NCBI RefSeq assembly: GCF_024734405.1
Contig: NZ_CP059556.1
Location: 4,898,001 to 4,962,000, forward strand
DNA: 64,000 bases
Source of the DNA: Saccharopolyspora gregorii
Lineage (GTDB): Bacteria > Actinomycetota > Actinomycetes > Mycobacteriales > Pseudonocardiaceae
Direction of reading: 5' to 3'
Below are positions 50,667 to 59,804 of this stretch, in pieces. The notes beneath the pieces were generated by a model that saw only the letters and a program-made list of their open reading frames with translations, was not told the origin of the DNA and searched no databases. A program made the position numbers and the translations under genes. Each line of letters begins with the position of its first letter. Position 1 is the stretch's first letter.

Positions 50667-50777
50667 AGCTCAGCTTCCTTCCGAACGAACAACGACTACC
50701 GACGCCGGTCCACCGTCCAGCAGGTGCGGGCGGCGACGACCGGACAGGCGGCCAACCCGGGGAGAACCATCACGAAC

Positions 50778-50810
50778 CGCCGTTCATCGGAGCGCCTCCG
50801 ATGAACGGCG
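50778..50810 (-). terminator. Hairpin between the WXG100-like gene and the giant gene
   Basis: A perfect 15-bp stem (50778-50792 with 50796-50810) and a 3-base loop, 57 bases after the WXG100-like stop and 112 bases before the giant's GTG. It should terminate or attenuate transcription from the ecc genes, implying separate control of the giant gene from the 110 bases downstream of it. Confidence 0.65.
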
Positions 50811-50866
50811 CACCACTCGTCCAACGGGGGCGGAAGAATCCGCCTCGACAGGTGCTCCGCGCACCG

Positions 50867-51604
50867 TCAGCGAGTTTCGGGGGCGACACCGGGATCCGGC
50901 TCGTGCGCTACCTGGAAACTGGATTCGGCGGGCGCTCCGGGCGCCGACGGCTCCGTCACGAGAGCAGGTGTCCACTCGGCCGCCTCGCCCGGCTTCTCGC
51001 TCCTGACGAACTGGGATGCTTCGTGGAAGGGCACCGAGGCCGGTTGCACCCCCGGCTCGGTGACCTCACCGTCGAGCCCTTCACCACCGTTGGCGAGCAC
51101 ACCCACGGCACCATCCGGATCACCCGACTCGTCGAACTCCGAGCCGCCCGAACCGACTGGCTTCGTCACGTTCATCTGCTCGTTCTTGAACAGGACGGCC
51201 GGTGAGAGCGGCACGGGCTCCCCGCCCGGTGGCGCGGGCTGCTCCGGTGACACGGGCTGCTCCGGCGGCGGCTGCGCCACGTCGGTCTCGCTCTGCAAGT
51301 TGTAGGTCAGCTCGTCAGCGCTGTCCCGGGAGTCCCCGTACATCTGGCCGTTCTGGTGCAACCCCATGCCGATGTGCCCCATGAGACCGCTGAGTCCCTC
51401 GATACCTCCGGTGTAGGACGCCATCCCGTCGTTGAAGGTCTGCCGGAAATCCTGGCCTTCCTTGTCGTTGCCGAAGCTGTCGGAGTACCGGAGCATGATG
51501 TCGCCGGCGCCGGAATGCAGGTTGTTCAGCAGGGTCTGCTCGTCGTAGTAGCCCTGCCCGCTGCGGCCCAGCCGCTCGGGATCCACCCAGAACGAGTCGT
51601 TCAT
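50867..51604 (-). CDS. WXG100-like T7SS protein with Pro/acidic C-terminal tail
   Basis: 245 residues. The first 100 form a helical-hairpin-type domain (RLGRSGQGYYDEQTLLNNL ... SFGNDKEGQDFRQTFNDGM), similar in style to EspC/WXG100-like targets but without a clear WxG. From about residue 108 it is disordered: PPPEQPVSPEQPAPPGG, then acidic. It overlaps the YbaB-like gene by four bases (ATGA) and directly precedes the giant toxin, so it is a candidate co-secreted partner or chaperone for it. Confidence 0.7.
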   Translation of the reverse strand: MNDSFWVDPERLGRSGQGYYDEQTLLNNLHSGAGDIMLRYSDSFGNDKEGQDFRQTFNDGMASYTGGIEGLSGLMGHIGMGLHQNGQMYGDSRDSADELTYNLQSETDVAQPPPEQPVSPEQPAPPGGEPVPLSPAVLFKNEQMNVTKPVGSGGSEFDESGDPDGAVGVLANGGEGLDGEVTEPGVQPASVPFHEASQFVRSEKPGEAAEWTPALVTEPSAPGAPAESSFQVAHEPDPGVAPETR

Positions 51605-52038
51605 CGGCGCATCTCCTCGATCCGCGCGGCCCGGCGCCGCTGCGTCTCGGCGACCACCGGCGGAAGCTGGGGCTCGGCGGCGGCCAGGGATTCAGCGCTG
51701 ACGTCCCCGCTGAGCACGGCTTTGGCGTTGAGGCCACCGGGCATCATCGGAGCGATCAGCTCGGCCATCTGCTCGGTCGCCTTCTCCCGGGCCGCTTCGA
51801 TCGTTTTCGTGATCAGCTCGGCCAGCTCGTTCTTGGGGAGCTTGCGATAAGCGGCGGTGGGGAAGTGCAGATCCTTGATCACTCCCTGGTTCCCCACCGT
51901 CACCGACACCTCCCGCCGGGGCGAAACCGCGGTGGCCGAGAGCTCAGTGATCCGCCGCTGCATGTCGCCGAGGTTGGCGCTGACACGTTCGTACTCCTCG
52001 CGCAACATCTCGATGCTGCGACGATCCACATCGGACAC
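51601..52038 (-). CDS. YbaB/EbfC-family protein
   Basis: 145 residues. The core (EEYERVSANLGDMQRRI ... VTVGNQGVIKDLHFPTAAYRKL ... LAELITKTIEAAREKATEQM) is the alpha-beta-beta-alpha fold of YbaB/EbfC nucleoid proteins. An extra Ala/Glu-rich tail of about 35 residues ends in a basic helix. Such genes are regularly found in actinobacterial ESX-like clusters, where the YbaB fold may act as a secretion-linked protein rather than a DNA-binding one. It is coupled to the WXG100-like gene. Confidence 0.85.
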   Translation of the reverse strand: MSDVDRRSIEMLREEYERVSANLGDMQRRITELSATAVSPRREVSVTVGNQGVIKDLHFPTAAYRKLPKNELAELITKTIEAAREKATEQMAELIAPMMPGGLNAKAVLSGDVSAESLAAAEPQLPPVVAETQRRRAARIEEMRR

Positions 52039-52152
52039 AAAGACCTCCTGAATACGACTACTTCACATGGAACCCGACCCGCGCGCTGCCACCGGGCGGC
52101 GCGGAACCCATCCGGGAACACCGGGCACCCGGTCTGCCCCGACGGGCGCGGC

Positions 52153-55100
52153 TCACCCCACCGAGGCGAGCCCGGCGCGCACCGATTCGGCCTGCTGCCC
52201 CAGCCCGGCCAGGTCGGCGAGGGTCAAGGTGCGGGAAGCGGCCGTCCGGGCCAGCAGCCGGGAGAACTGGTGGGCGCCGTGCACCGTCGGATCGCCCGAC
52301 TCCGCGAGGCGTGCGTGCACCGCGTCGCACACCTCCTCCGGCACCTCGTGGCCGCGCTCGCGCAGGTACCGGACCGCGATCGCCGCCAGTTCGGCGGTGG
52401 AGTAGGCGCCGATCTCCCACCGCTGACCGAAGCATTCCGCCAGCTTGGGCGCCCGCGCGAGCACCACGTCCAGGCTCGCTCGGGTGCCGGTGAGCACCAC
52501 CACCGACTCGGCGGTGTGCTCGCGCAGCGCCGCCTGGAGCGCTTCGGCCTCCTCCGGCTGGGCTTCCCCGGCCGCGTCCGCGTCGACCACCAGCACCCCG
52601 CCGCGGGCGTCCTCGAACACCTTGCCCACCAGGCTCTCCGCCTGTCCGGGCCACTGTGGACAGAGCTCGCCTGCCAGCGAAACCCGCACCAGCTGGCCGG
52701 TTCCGACCAGCCGCAGTTCGGCGAGCCCCTGGGCGTAGAGCCGGGCGAGCTCGGAACGACCGCTGCCGCGCCGCCCGACCAGCACCGCGTTGCCGTGCTG
52801 ACCGAGCGCCCGACGGCTGTTCTTGCGCTCGCACAGCGAGACCAGCGCCGCGCCGACCGCCTGCCGGGTGCCGTCCATCCCGCTGAGCTCGGAGAGCCGT
52901 CGCCACGCGTGGGTCGCGCGCAGCGCCGAGCGCGGGTCGTCGGCGGCGTCCGGTGCTGCCGACTGCTGGGACGGGAGCTGCTCCAGCATCGCGGTCTGCG
53001 GGGCGATGTCCGCGGCGGTCAGGCGGCTCAGGTCGGAATCCCGGGCCGGTGGGCGCTGGGCGAGCCGCGAAGCCTGGAGACTGATCATCTCCTCGAAGAG
53101 CTTGCGCGCCACGCGGCCGTTGCCGAAGGTCTCCCCCTTCGGCACGCGGGTGAAGTAGTTGGTCAGCTCGTCGATCGCGTCGTCGGTGAGTTCGTAGTAG
53201 TGCTTGCGGCACAGGTTGCTCGCGATGGTCACCAGTTCCTCGACGCTGTAGTTCGGGAACTCGATGGTCCGGGTGAACCGGGAGGCCACGCCGGGGTTGG
53301 ACTCGAGGAACCCCTGCATCAGCTCGGAGTAGCCGGCGACGATGACCACCAGCTCGTCGCGGTGGTCCTCCATCATCTTCATCAGCGCGTCGATGGCCTC
53401 TTGGCCGAAGTCCGGGCCGACGCCACCGCTCTGGGCGTTGAGGGTGTAGGCCTCGTCGATGAACAGCACGCCGCCGATGGCCTGGTTCACCAGCTCGGTG
53501 GTCTTGATCGCGGTCGAGCCGATGTACTGGCCGACCAGGTCGGCGCGGGCCGCTTCGATCATGTGGCCCTTGGACAGGATGCCCAGTTCGGCGAGGACCG
53601 CGCCGTAGAGCCGGGCCACGGTGGTCTTGCCGGTGCCGGGTGGACCGGCGAAGACCAGGTGCCTGCTGATCGGCGGCATCGGCAGGCCCTTCTCCTGGCG
53701 GACCTGGGACATTCGGATCAGGTTGATCAGTCCGCGGACCTCTTGCTTGACGCCTTGGAGGCCGATCAGCGAATCGAGTTCGGACAGCGGGCCGTTCAGC
53801 TCGGCGCCGCTGGCCCCGAGCAGCGAGTCGTCGGCCGCGGTCTCCCCGGGTTCGGGCGCGGAGCGGTCGGCCTCGTGCGTGCCGCGAGCAGACCGGGGCG
53901 AGCCCGTCGGGACCTCGGTCACCAGGTCCCGCACGGTGATCCGGCCGTCGTCCTCCGGGCGCCGGACCGCGACCCCGCCGCTGCCCTTGACCACGCACCG
54001 GTGCAGGGAGACCGGTTCCGCGGTGTCCAGGTGCGCGCCGTCGCCCGCGCTGTCGAGCACCTCGCACTCGTCCAGTCGCGCACCGCCCCCGGCGGTCACG
54101 TGCACGCCGTGCCCTCCGGCCGAACGGATGCGGCAGCTGCCCGCCTCCACCGAACCACCGCCGGTGATCAGCACGCCGTCGGCGAGCGCCTCGACGATCT
54201 CGCTGTCGCTCATCACGACCTGGGCGCCCCCGACGCGCAGACCACCACCGCGCAGCAGCGCCGAGGTCAGCTCGGCCCGGCCACCGGTGAGCACGACCGC
54301 CGCGTCGGTTCCCGTGGTGAGGCGCGTGTCGGTGAACGCGGCCCGCGCGGACTCGGCGAGCTCCACGACGGCGGAGGTGCCGGTCTCGATCGACGCGTTG
54401 TCGACGACGACTTCACCGGTGCCCGTGAGCAGCAAGCCGGAACCCGAGTCGGCGGTGGCCCGGAACTCGGCGAAGTGGGAGCGTGCCGAGGAGGACAGCC
54501 GGGCGATCGCGTCGGTCGTCCCGCGCACCGCGGACTTGTCGAACCGGGGCTGGGCTTCACCTTCCACGACGATCCCCACCCGGGAGTCCTCGACGACGCA
54601 CTCGAGGAACCGGGGAGCGGCCCGCCCGGTCACCTGCACGCCGCAACGGGCGGAGGAGAACGTGCACCCGCGCAGCACCGGCCGCGCGGTCTCGGTGACG
54701 TACGCGGCCTGGCCCGCGGCCCCGGAGAACCGGGAATCCGAGATCTCGACCGAGCCACCGCCGGTCAGGTAGAGGTCGACGTTGACCCCGTCGCGGACGT
54801 CGAGCTCGGTCGCCTTGAGGGTGCCCTGCTGCTCGACCACGAGCGCGGGCTTGGCGGCCTCGGTGATCGTGCCCCCTTCGAGCACGCACCGGCCCCGCCC
54901 GTTGACGCAGATCCCGTTGCCACCCGGACGTCGCACGACGAAGCGGCGCAACGTCAACGCGCCGTCCTCCCCGACCACCACGGCCGAGGAGGCCACGTCG
55001 GAGACCTCGCTGTCCTCCACCGTGCTGGCGGCTGAGGACGTGATCACGATGCCCGCGCCGCCGGTGCTGGTCATCCGGCACCCGCGCGCGGCCACCGAGC

Positions 55101-55464
55101 CGCTGCCCCTGGTCAGCAGGGCCGACCACGACGAACCGGCGACCTGGCAGCCGTCCAGCGCGACCTCGCCGCGCCGCACGTCGACCGCGGGGTAACGGCC
55201 GTCGTCGCAGACCAGCACCAGTCCGCGCAGCTGAGCGCCCTCGGTGTCGACGACCAGTGCGCTGCTCTCGGCGGCGTGCACCTCGACGGTGCCCTCGCCG
55301 TCCTCCGCGGTCAGGTTGACCATCCGGTCGACGACCAGGTTCTCCTCGTACCTGCCGGGCCGGATGCTGATCGTGGCTCCGTCGTGGGCCGCGGCGAGCG
55401 CGGCGCCGATCGAGGGGAACGCGCCCGGTCGATCTGCCCCCACCACCAGAAGTTCGCGGTTCAT
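52153..55464 (-). CDS. EccA-type AAA+ ATPase fused to a right-handed parallel beta-helix
   Basis: 1,103 residues. Residues about 5-500 are a pectate-lyase-like parallel beta-helix with many rungs of the type VEDSEVSDVASSAVVVGEDG. Residues about 560-830 are a CbbX/EccA AAA+ domain: Walker A GPPGTGKTT (near 606), Walker B VLFIDEAYTL, then an Arg-rich ASRFTRTIEF. A second, weaker P-loop domain follows (GRRGSGRSELA near 894; VLVVDADA). In mycobacterial EccA the AAA+ module is preceded by TPR repeats; here a beta-helix replaces them. Likely a cytosolic chaperone-type ATPase for substrates. ATG 55464 chosen over an upstream start at 55485. Confidence 0.9.
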   Translation of the reverse strand: MNRELLVVGADRPGAFPSIGAALAAAHDGATISIRPGRYEENLVVDRMVNLTAEDGEGTVEVHAAESSALVVDTEGAQLRGLVLVCDDGRYPAVDVRRGEVALDGCQVAGSSWSALLTRGSGSVAARGCRMTSTGGAGIVITSSAASTVEDSEVSDVASSAVVVGEDGALTLRRFVVRRPGGNGICVNGRGRCVLEGGTITEAAKPALVVEQQGTLKATELDVRDGVNVDLYLTGGGSVEISDSRFSGAAGQAAYVTETARPVLRGCTFSSARCGVQVTGRAAPRFLECVVEDSRVGIVVEGEAQPRFDKSAVRGTTDAIARLSSSARSHFAEFRATADSGSGLLLTGTGEVVVDNASIETGTSAVVELAESARAAFTDTRLTTGTDAAVVLTGGRAELTSALLRGGGLRVGGAQVVMSDSEIVEALADGVLITGGGSVEAGSCRIRSAGGHGVHVTAGGGARLDECEVLDSAGDGAHLDTAEPVSLHRCVVKGSGGVAVRRPEDDGRITVRDLVTEVPTGSPRSARGTHEADRSAPEPGETAADDSLLGASGAELNGPLSELDSLIGLQGVKQEVRGLINLIRMSQVRQEKGLPMPPISRHLVFAGPPGTGKTTVARLYGAVLAELGILSKGHMIEAARADLVGQYIGSTAIKTTELVNQAIGGVLFIDEAYTLNAQSGGVGPDFGQEAIDALMKMMEDHRDELVVIVAGYSELMQGFLESNPGVASRFTRTIEFPNYSVEELVTIASNLCRKHYYELTDDAIDELTNYFTRVPKGETFGNGRVARKLFEEMISLQASRLAQRPPARDSDLSRLTAADIAPQTAMLEQLPSQQSAAPDAADDPRSALRATHAWRRLSELSGMDGTRQAVGAALVSLCERKNSRRALGQHGNAVLVGRRGSGRSELARLYAQGLAELRLVGTGQLVRVSLAGELCPQWPGQAESLVGKVFEDARGGVLVVDADAAGEAQPEEAEALQAALREHTAESVVVLTGTRASLDVVLARAPKLAECFGQRWEIGAYSTAELAAIAVRYLRERGHEVPEEVCDAVHARLAESGDPTVHGAHQFSRLLARTAASRTLTLADLAGLGQQAESVRAGLASVG

Positions 55465-55689
55465 CGACGTTCCCCTCTCTGCCAACCCGTCCTGGAAACC
55501 GCTGTGCCGTCTTCTCCGCAGCCGGTCCCGCGGCCGGCACCGCCGCGGTCTCCCAGCGGTCGTCTCGCGCGGGCGACCCCGACGCCGCGCGCGGCCGGGG
55601 GCATCAGGAGCGGTCCCCGGGACGAGGCGACGGCTGTGATCGCACCGCCGTGCGAGGAGAGTCGGGGAACGGCGACCGCCCCGGCACCG

Positions 55690-58443
55690 CTACACCAGTC
55701 CCGGTAGCGCACCGAACCGGCCGCGCGCCGACTCGCCGACCGCGCCGCTGGGGCGGGCGTTCGCCCAGCGCTCGACGCACCGCCGCAGCGAGGTGCTCGC
55801 CAGCTCGTCCAGCGAGGCGCGCTCGGCCACCCGGCCCTGTTCGTCCACTTCGGAGCTCGCGAGCTCGCGCATCAGGATCCGTCCCCTGGTCCCGTCCGCG
55901 GGCTCGACGGTCTCCAGGACCTTGAAGCTGGTACCGGGGACGAACACCACGCGGTTGTCCGCGCGGTCGGCGTCGTCGGGTTCGAGCAGCTTGGTGCGCC
56001 GGGCGGTCATCGACCACACCAGCACGTCGATCTCACCGTCGTGATCCGCGCTGGGCTCGGTCAGCGCGTGGGTGAAGCCCCACTCGGTGACCAGGCGGCG
56101 CTGCCGGTAGAGCTCCCACTGCCCCGGTGTCGGCGTGCCGCTGAACACGGTGGCTCCGCGGTGCGAGGGCAGCTTGCTCAGCCCGGAGACCACGCATCGG
56201 GCGAAGGGGACGTGCGGTCCGTTCGCGGCGGTCCGCAACGAGCTGTCGATCGCCTCGCCCCGCGCGTTCAGGTAGAGGCGCACGGCCACGGTGTCGGTCA
56301 GCACGTCGGCCGAGGAGCGGGGGTCTCCCTGGAAACCCGGGTGCTCGGAGAGGATCCGGGAGACCGAGTGGGCCATGGCGTCGAATTCGCGGCTGAGCGT
56401 CCGGCGCAGCCAAGCGCGCTCCTCGGTGATGCCCTGGGCGGGCAGCAGCGCCGAAGCGTTGGGTTCCGGCACGGGTTGCGCGCGGGGTTTCGCGGGCGGA
56501 GTCGACCGGGCCGTGTCCGGGGCCGGGGGTTCCGGTGCCGATTCAGCCACGGATTCCGGCGCCTCGGTCGTGGCGGCGGGCTCCGGGCCACCCGGCGTCT
56601 CGACGCCGGGTGCGGGTGAACTCTCCAACCGGATCGGCATCGCCGAGACCGGTTCGGCACCACCCGGGGTCCTGAGCGGTGTGCCGACGGCCGGTCCGGG
56701 AGCGTCGGACTGCGCCGTGGAAACCGGAGCGGCCGTGGCGGGCTCGGGGACGGGAACCGGTCCGGGGACGGGGTTCGGGGCGCCGGTCTCCGGGACAGGG
56801 GCGGGAACCGGAGCGGGGGCGTGGTTCAGGGCGGGTGCGGGAACCGGGGCGGGAGCGGGGATCTCCCGGGCGGAAGCGCCCTCCCCGGGGTCACCGAACG
56901 CGGGCCCCGGCACGGGGCCGGGACCGACCCCCGGGATCGGAGCGGGCGCGAGTCCGCCGCCGGACCGGCCCGTCATGGCCGATGCCGCCACGAAGTCGGG
57001 CGCGGGCACCGAGACCGTCGACAGACCGGCCGGAGGCGGCGGGGAGGCCACCTCGGGCGGCTGGGCACCGGCGACCGGGGCGAGGAAGTCGGTGGGGGCC
57101 TCGTGCAGGGCGCCGCTCGGCGCGAACGCCTGGCCCGGCCCGGCGCCCAGCTCACCGCGGGCCGCTCCGGTGACGCGCGCGACGTCGCGTCCCAGTTCCG
57201 AGGCGGCCACCAGCCGGCAGCGAACGCGGGTGGCCGGGTCCAGCCGCGCCAGCACGTCCTCGGCCAGCATCCGCATCCTGGCCGCCAGTCGCTCGTCGGT
57301 CGCGTCGAAGGCCAGGACGTTGACCTCGGCGTCGACCGGCGCGGCACGCACCGCGACGGCGTTCTGCGCGTCCTGGGGCGGCCGGACCCACAGGCCCGAC
57401 TGCACGACCTCCACGACCGCGTCCGGGGTGTACCAGTACACCGCCGGGGAGAGCTGCTCCAAGCCCTCGAACGGGGCGCGGTGGCTCAGCAGCGCCGGGG
57501 CTTCCCCGTGCGCCGCGTGCCCTCGGGGCACGTAGCCGATCTCGCGGGCGAAGGCGTGCCAGCCCAGGTTACCGTCCGGGCACATCGTGTAGATCTCCGG
57601 CGCGTGCGGGGAACCCACCGGCATCCCGGTGTAGCAGGCGACCCGGGTCTGCAGGAGGTCCGCGAGCGCCTGGCCCAGCGAGTCGCCTTCGGGCAGGTGC
57701 ACCGGGCCGTACTGCACGAAGCGGACCCGGTCGCGCACCGAGGTGTCCAGCCGCCGCCAGAAGCGCACCACGTCGTCGAGCGAGAGCGCGGGCGCACCAG
57801 GGCAGCCCAGCACCACGGTGAGCACCTCCGGCTGGCACGGCATCCCGCTCGCCAGCCGCTCCCAGTGCCCGCTGAAGGCGGCGTCGCGGACCGTGGGGTG
57901 GATCCACACCCCGCCGGGCACCGGCTCGGCGACGCCGACGGAGCTGGTGGGCCACGCCTCGACCAGGCTGGAGTCCCAGAGGGGCCGCGGGAACCGCTTG
58001 GCCTCCCACTCCGGTGCCTTCCCCGGCCGGAACCGGACCCAGCCGCTGCCCTTCCCTGAATGCACGAACAGCGTCCCGCCGGTCCCCCGGAAGATCACTC
58101 CGTCCGGGGCCACCACGGTGCGCCCGAGGCGTTCCGAGAGCCACTGCCCGGCCAGCGCGGTGGCTTCCCGGGACCGACCGCCCACGACCAGCCGGACCCC
58201 GCGGCGCCGCTTGGGCAGCAGCGCGGCGACGGAGTCCCAAGTCGAGATGGGCATCCCGCTGGGCAGGTCGACGACCACCATCTCGTGTTCGGCGTCCGGA
58301 GCCACCGCCAGGGCCATCTCCTGGGCTTCGGTGGTCATCCGCCGCTCCGCGCACACCACGAGCGCGTTGCCCACGGTGTGCTTGGTCAGCGGCATGTTCG
58401 GTTCATCGCGACGGCGCCTGGTCAGCGGAGGCAGTGCGGGCAT
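55690..58443 (-). CDS. T7SS-locus protein with Pro/Ala-rich centre and ART-like C-terminal domain
   Basis: 917 residues. Residues 1-450 are a globular region of several alpha/beta units (NALVVCAERR, EMVVVDLPSGMP, VVLGCPGAPALSLDD) that I do not recognise. Residues about 450-690 are Pro/Ala-rich. The last about 220 residues resemble an ADP-ribosyltransferase fold: ATVFSGTPTPGQWELY, VTEWGFTHALTEPS and NRVVFVPGTSFKVLE align with the R, STS and E regions, but the catalytic Arg and Glu are not evident. It lies 8 bases after eccB and is part of the ecc operon, so a structural or regulatory role in secretion is more likely than toxicity. Confidence 0.65.
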   Translation of the reverse strand: MPALPPLTRRRRDEPNMPLTKHTVGNALVVCAERRMTTEAQEMALAVAPDAEHEMVVVDLPSGMPISTWDSVAALLPKRRRGVRLVVGGRSREATALAGQWLSERLGRTVVAPDGVIFRGTGGTLFVHSGKGSGWVRFRPGKAPEWEAKRFPRPLWDSSLVEAWPTSSVGVAEPVPGGVWIHPTVRDAAFSGHWERLASGMPCQPEVLTVVLGCPGAPALSLDDVVRFWRRLDTSVRDRVRFVQYGPVHLPEGDSLGQALADLLQTRVACYTGMPVGSPHAPEIYTMCPDGNLGWHAFAREIGYVPRGHAAHGEAPALLSHRAPFEGLEQLSPAVYWYTPDAVVEVVQSGLWVRPPQDAQNAVAVRAAPVDAEVNVLAFDATDERLAARMRMLAEDVLARLDPATRVRCRLVAASELGRDVARVTGAARGELGAGPGQAFAPSGALHEAPTDFLAPVAGAQPPEVASPPPPAGLSTVSVPAPDFVAASAMTGRSGGGLAPAPIPGVGPGPVPGPAFGDPGEGASAREIPAPAPVPAPALNHAPAPVPAPVPETGAPNPVPGPVPVPEPATAAPVSTAQSDAPGPAVGTPLRTPGGAEPVSAMPIRLESSPAPGVETPGGPEPAATTEAPESVAESAPEPPAPDTARSTPPAKPRAQPVPEPNASALLPAQGITEERAWLRRTLSREFDAMAHSVSRILSEHPGFQGDPRSSADVLTDTVAVRLYLNARGEAIDSSLRTAANGPHVPFARCVVSGLSKLPSHRGATVFSGTPTPGQWELYRQRRLVTEWGFTHALTEPSADHDGEIDVLVWSMTARRTKLLEPDDADRADNRVVFVPGTSFKVLETVEPADGTRGRILMRELASSEVDEQGRVAERASLDELASTSLRRCVERWANARPSGAVGESARGRFGALPGLV

Positions 58444-58450
58444 CAGCTGT

Positions 58451-59800
58451 TCATCCCTTCTCGCTCACGCCCATCGCGGCCCGGCTGAGCACCGGTCCGG
58501 TCGGGAGGGCGGCGAGCAGTTCGTTCGCGATCGGGCGCACCGGCGCGCTGCCGAAACCGAGGGCCTGCATCGATTCGTCGTCCGGCACCAAGTGCTTGGT
58601 GCCCTGGTCGGTGATCAGGTACCGATCCGGCACCCGCTGCCCGGGGGGAATCGGCAGCGCACCGACCACCAAGCCGGTTCCCGGCCGCACGTTGACCGCG
58701 CCGCCGGGCGCGGCGGCCTGGCGGGGCGCGGCGAGCACCACCTGGCTGCGGATCTGAGTTCCGGCCGGACTTTGGCGCAGGCAGAGCCCGTCCGCTCCGG
58801 CCTGCCAGCCCGCGCCGCTGAGGTCGGGGATCCGGTCGAACAGCGACCGGTCCGCCGAGCGGGGCGTCCCGGCCACCGCGGCGGCGCCGATCCGCTCCGG
58901 CGCCGGGTTTCCGGGCTGGGCGGCCAGCAGCGCGAACTCGGTCATGCTCAGCGGTGCCAGTCCGTCCGCGCGGAGCACGAACCGCTGGACCCCGCCGTTG
59001 GCGGCATGCTGTTCGAACAGCTGCCCCACCTGGCGCGGGATGCCGCCGACGGGCGACCCGGCGGACCCGGCGCCGTCGATCCGGGCCGGCTCCAGCACCG
59101 GCCCGTCCGGCACCGCGTCGAGCCACCACGGCGGAGCCGTGGACGGACGCGCATTGGCCATGCCCAGCGCGATCTGGACCGACGGATCGGCGAGCCGGTG
59201 CTTGCGGCCCTGCCACAGCAGGTAGTCGGTGCCGTCGACCGAACGCACCGGCAGGTACTGGTCGGCGGGCAGCTGCCGGGCGGTGGACGTCGGATCGAAG
59301 TCGAGGTTGAACTGCCCGGGGGCGGCTCCGGTGCTCGCCCCCGGCAGGCAGACCAGCCAGTGCGAACCGGCCAGGTCCTCGGCCGGGGGGAGCGTCTGCG
59401 GCGCGTCCGGGATGCCGATGGGGCCGCCGCGCGGGGCGCCCGCGAGGGAGGCCTGCGAGATCGTCTGCACCTCGGATCCCGCACCCTGCAACAACTTCGC
59501 CGAGGCGTAGTTCAGCGTCGGGTGCAGCACCCCGCCCGCATTGACGAACCTGGCCCCGGTCTCCTTCTCCACCACGATCGCGCCCTGGGCCTGCCACTTC
59601 TTGCTGCCGCCAGGGACGAAGAGACCGTAGACGCCGAACCCGACCGCGATCAGCAACGCGAGCACCACACCGACGATCAGCCCGGTCTTGGCCCGTTTGG
59701 CAGGAACCTCCGCGCTGGCCGGGTCGGCGAGCACCAGAGCCGAACTCATCCTGCCCATCAGGAACTGGTAGGCGTGGACGTGGTCCCGTTGGGTCTGCAC
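58451..59800 (-). CDS. eccB: Type VII secretion protein EccB
   Basis: 449 residues. The N-terminus begins MQTQRDHVHAYQFLMGRMSSALVL, the EccB cytoplasmic signature, with one membrane helix at about 38-63 (GLIVGVVLALLIAVGFGVYG). The large extracytoplasmic domain contains the WQAQGAIVVEKETGARF and LPIPPGQRVPDRYLITDQGT blocks and a conserved Cys pair (WLVCLPG, GLCLRQS). EccB is a structural component of the inner-membrane ESX channel. GTG start; four bases separate it from the eccD stop. Confidence 0.95.
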   Translation of the reverse strand: MQTQRDHVHAYQFLMGRMSSALVLADPASAEVPAKRAKTGLIVGVVLALLIAVGFGVYGLFVPGGSKKWQAQGAIVVEKETGARFVNAGGVLHPTLNYASAKLLQGAGSEVQTISQASLAGAPRGGPIGIPDAPQTLPPAEDLAGSHWLVCLPGASTGAAPGQFNLDFDPTSTARQLPADQYLPVRSVDGTDYLLWQGRKHRLADPSVQIALGMANARPSTAPPWWLDAVPDGPVLEPARIDGAGSAGSPVGGIPRQVGQLFEQHAANGGVQRFVLRADGLAPLSMTEFALLAAQPGNPAPERIGAAAVAGTPRSADRSLFDRIPDLSGAGWQAGADGLCLRQSPAGTQIRSQVVLAAPRQAAAPGGAVNVRPGTGLVVGALPIPPGQRVPDRYLITDQGTKHLVPDDESMQALGFGSAPVRPIANELLAALPTGPVLSRAAMGVSEKG

Positions 59801-59804
59801 CTGC

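Noticed and set aside
49340-49620. Short repeated DNA units that might suggest a CRISPR or tandem-repeat array
   Set aside because: They are in-frame coding repeats for PPAY/PQQ linker units with uneven spacing; no palindromic repeat or unique spacers.
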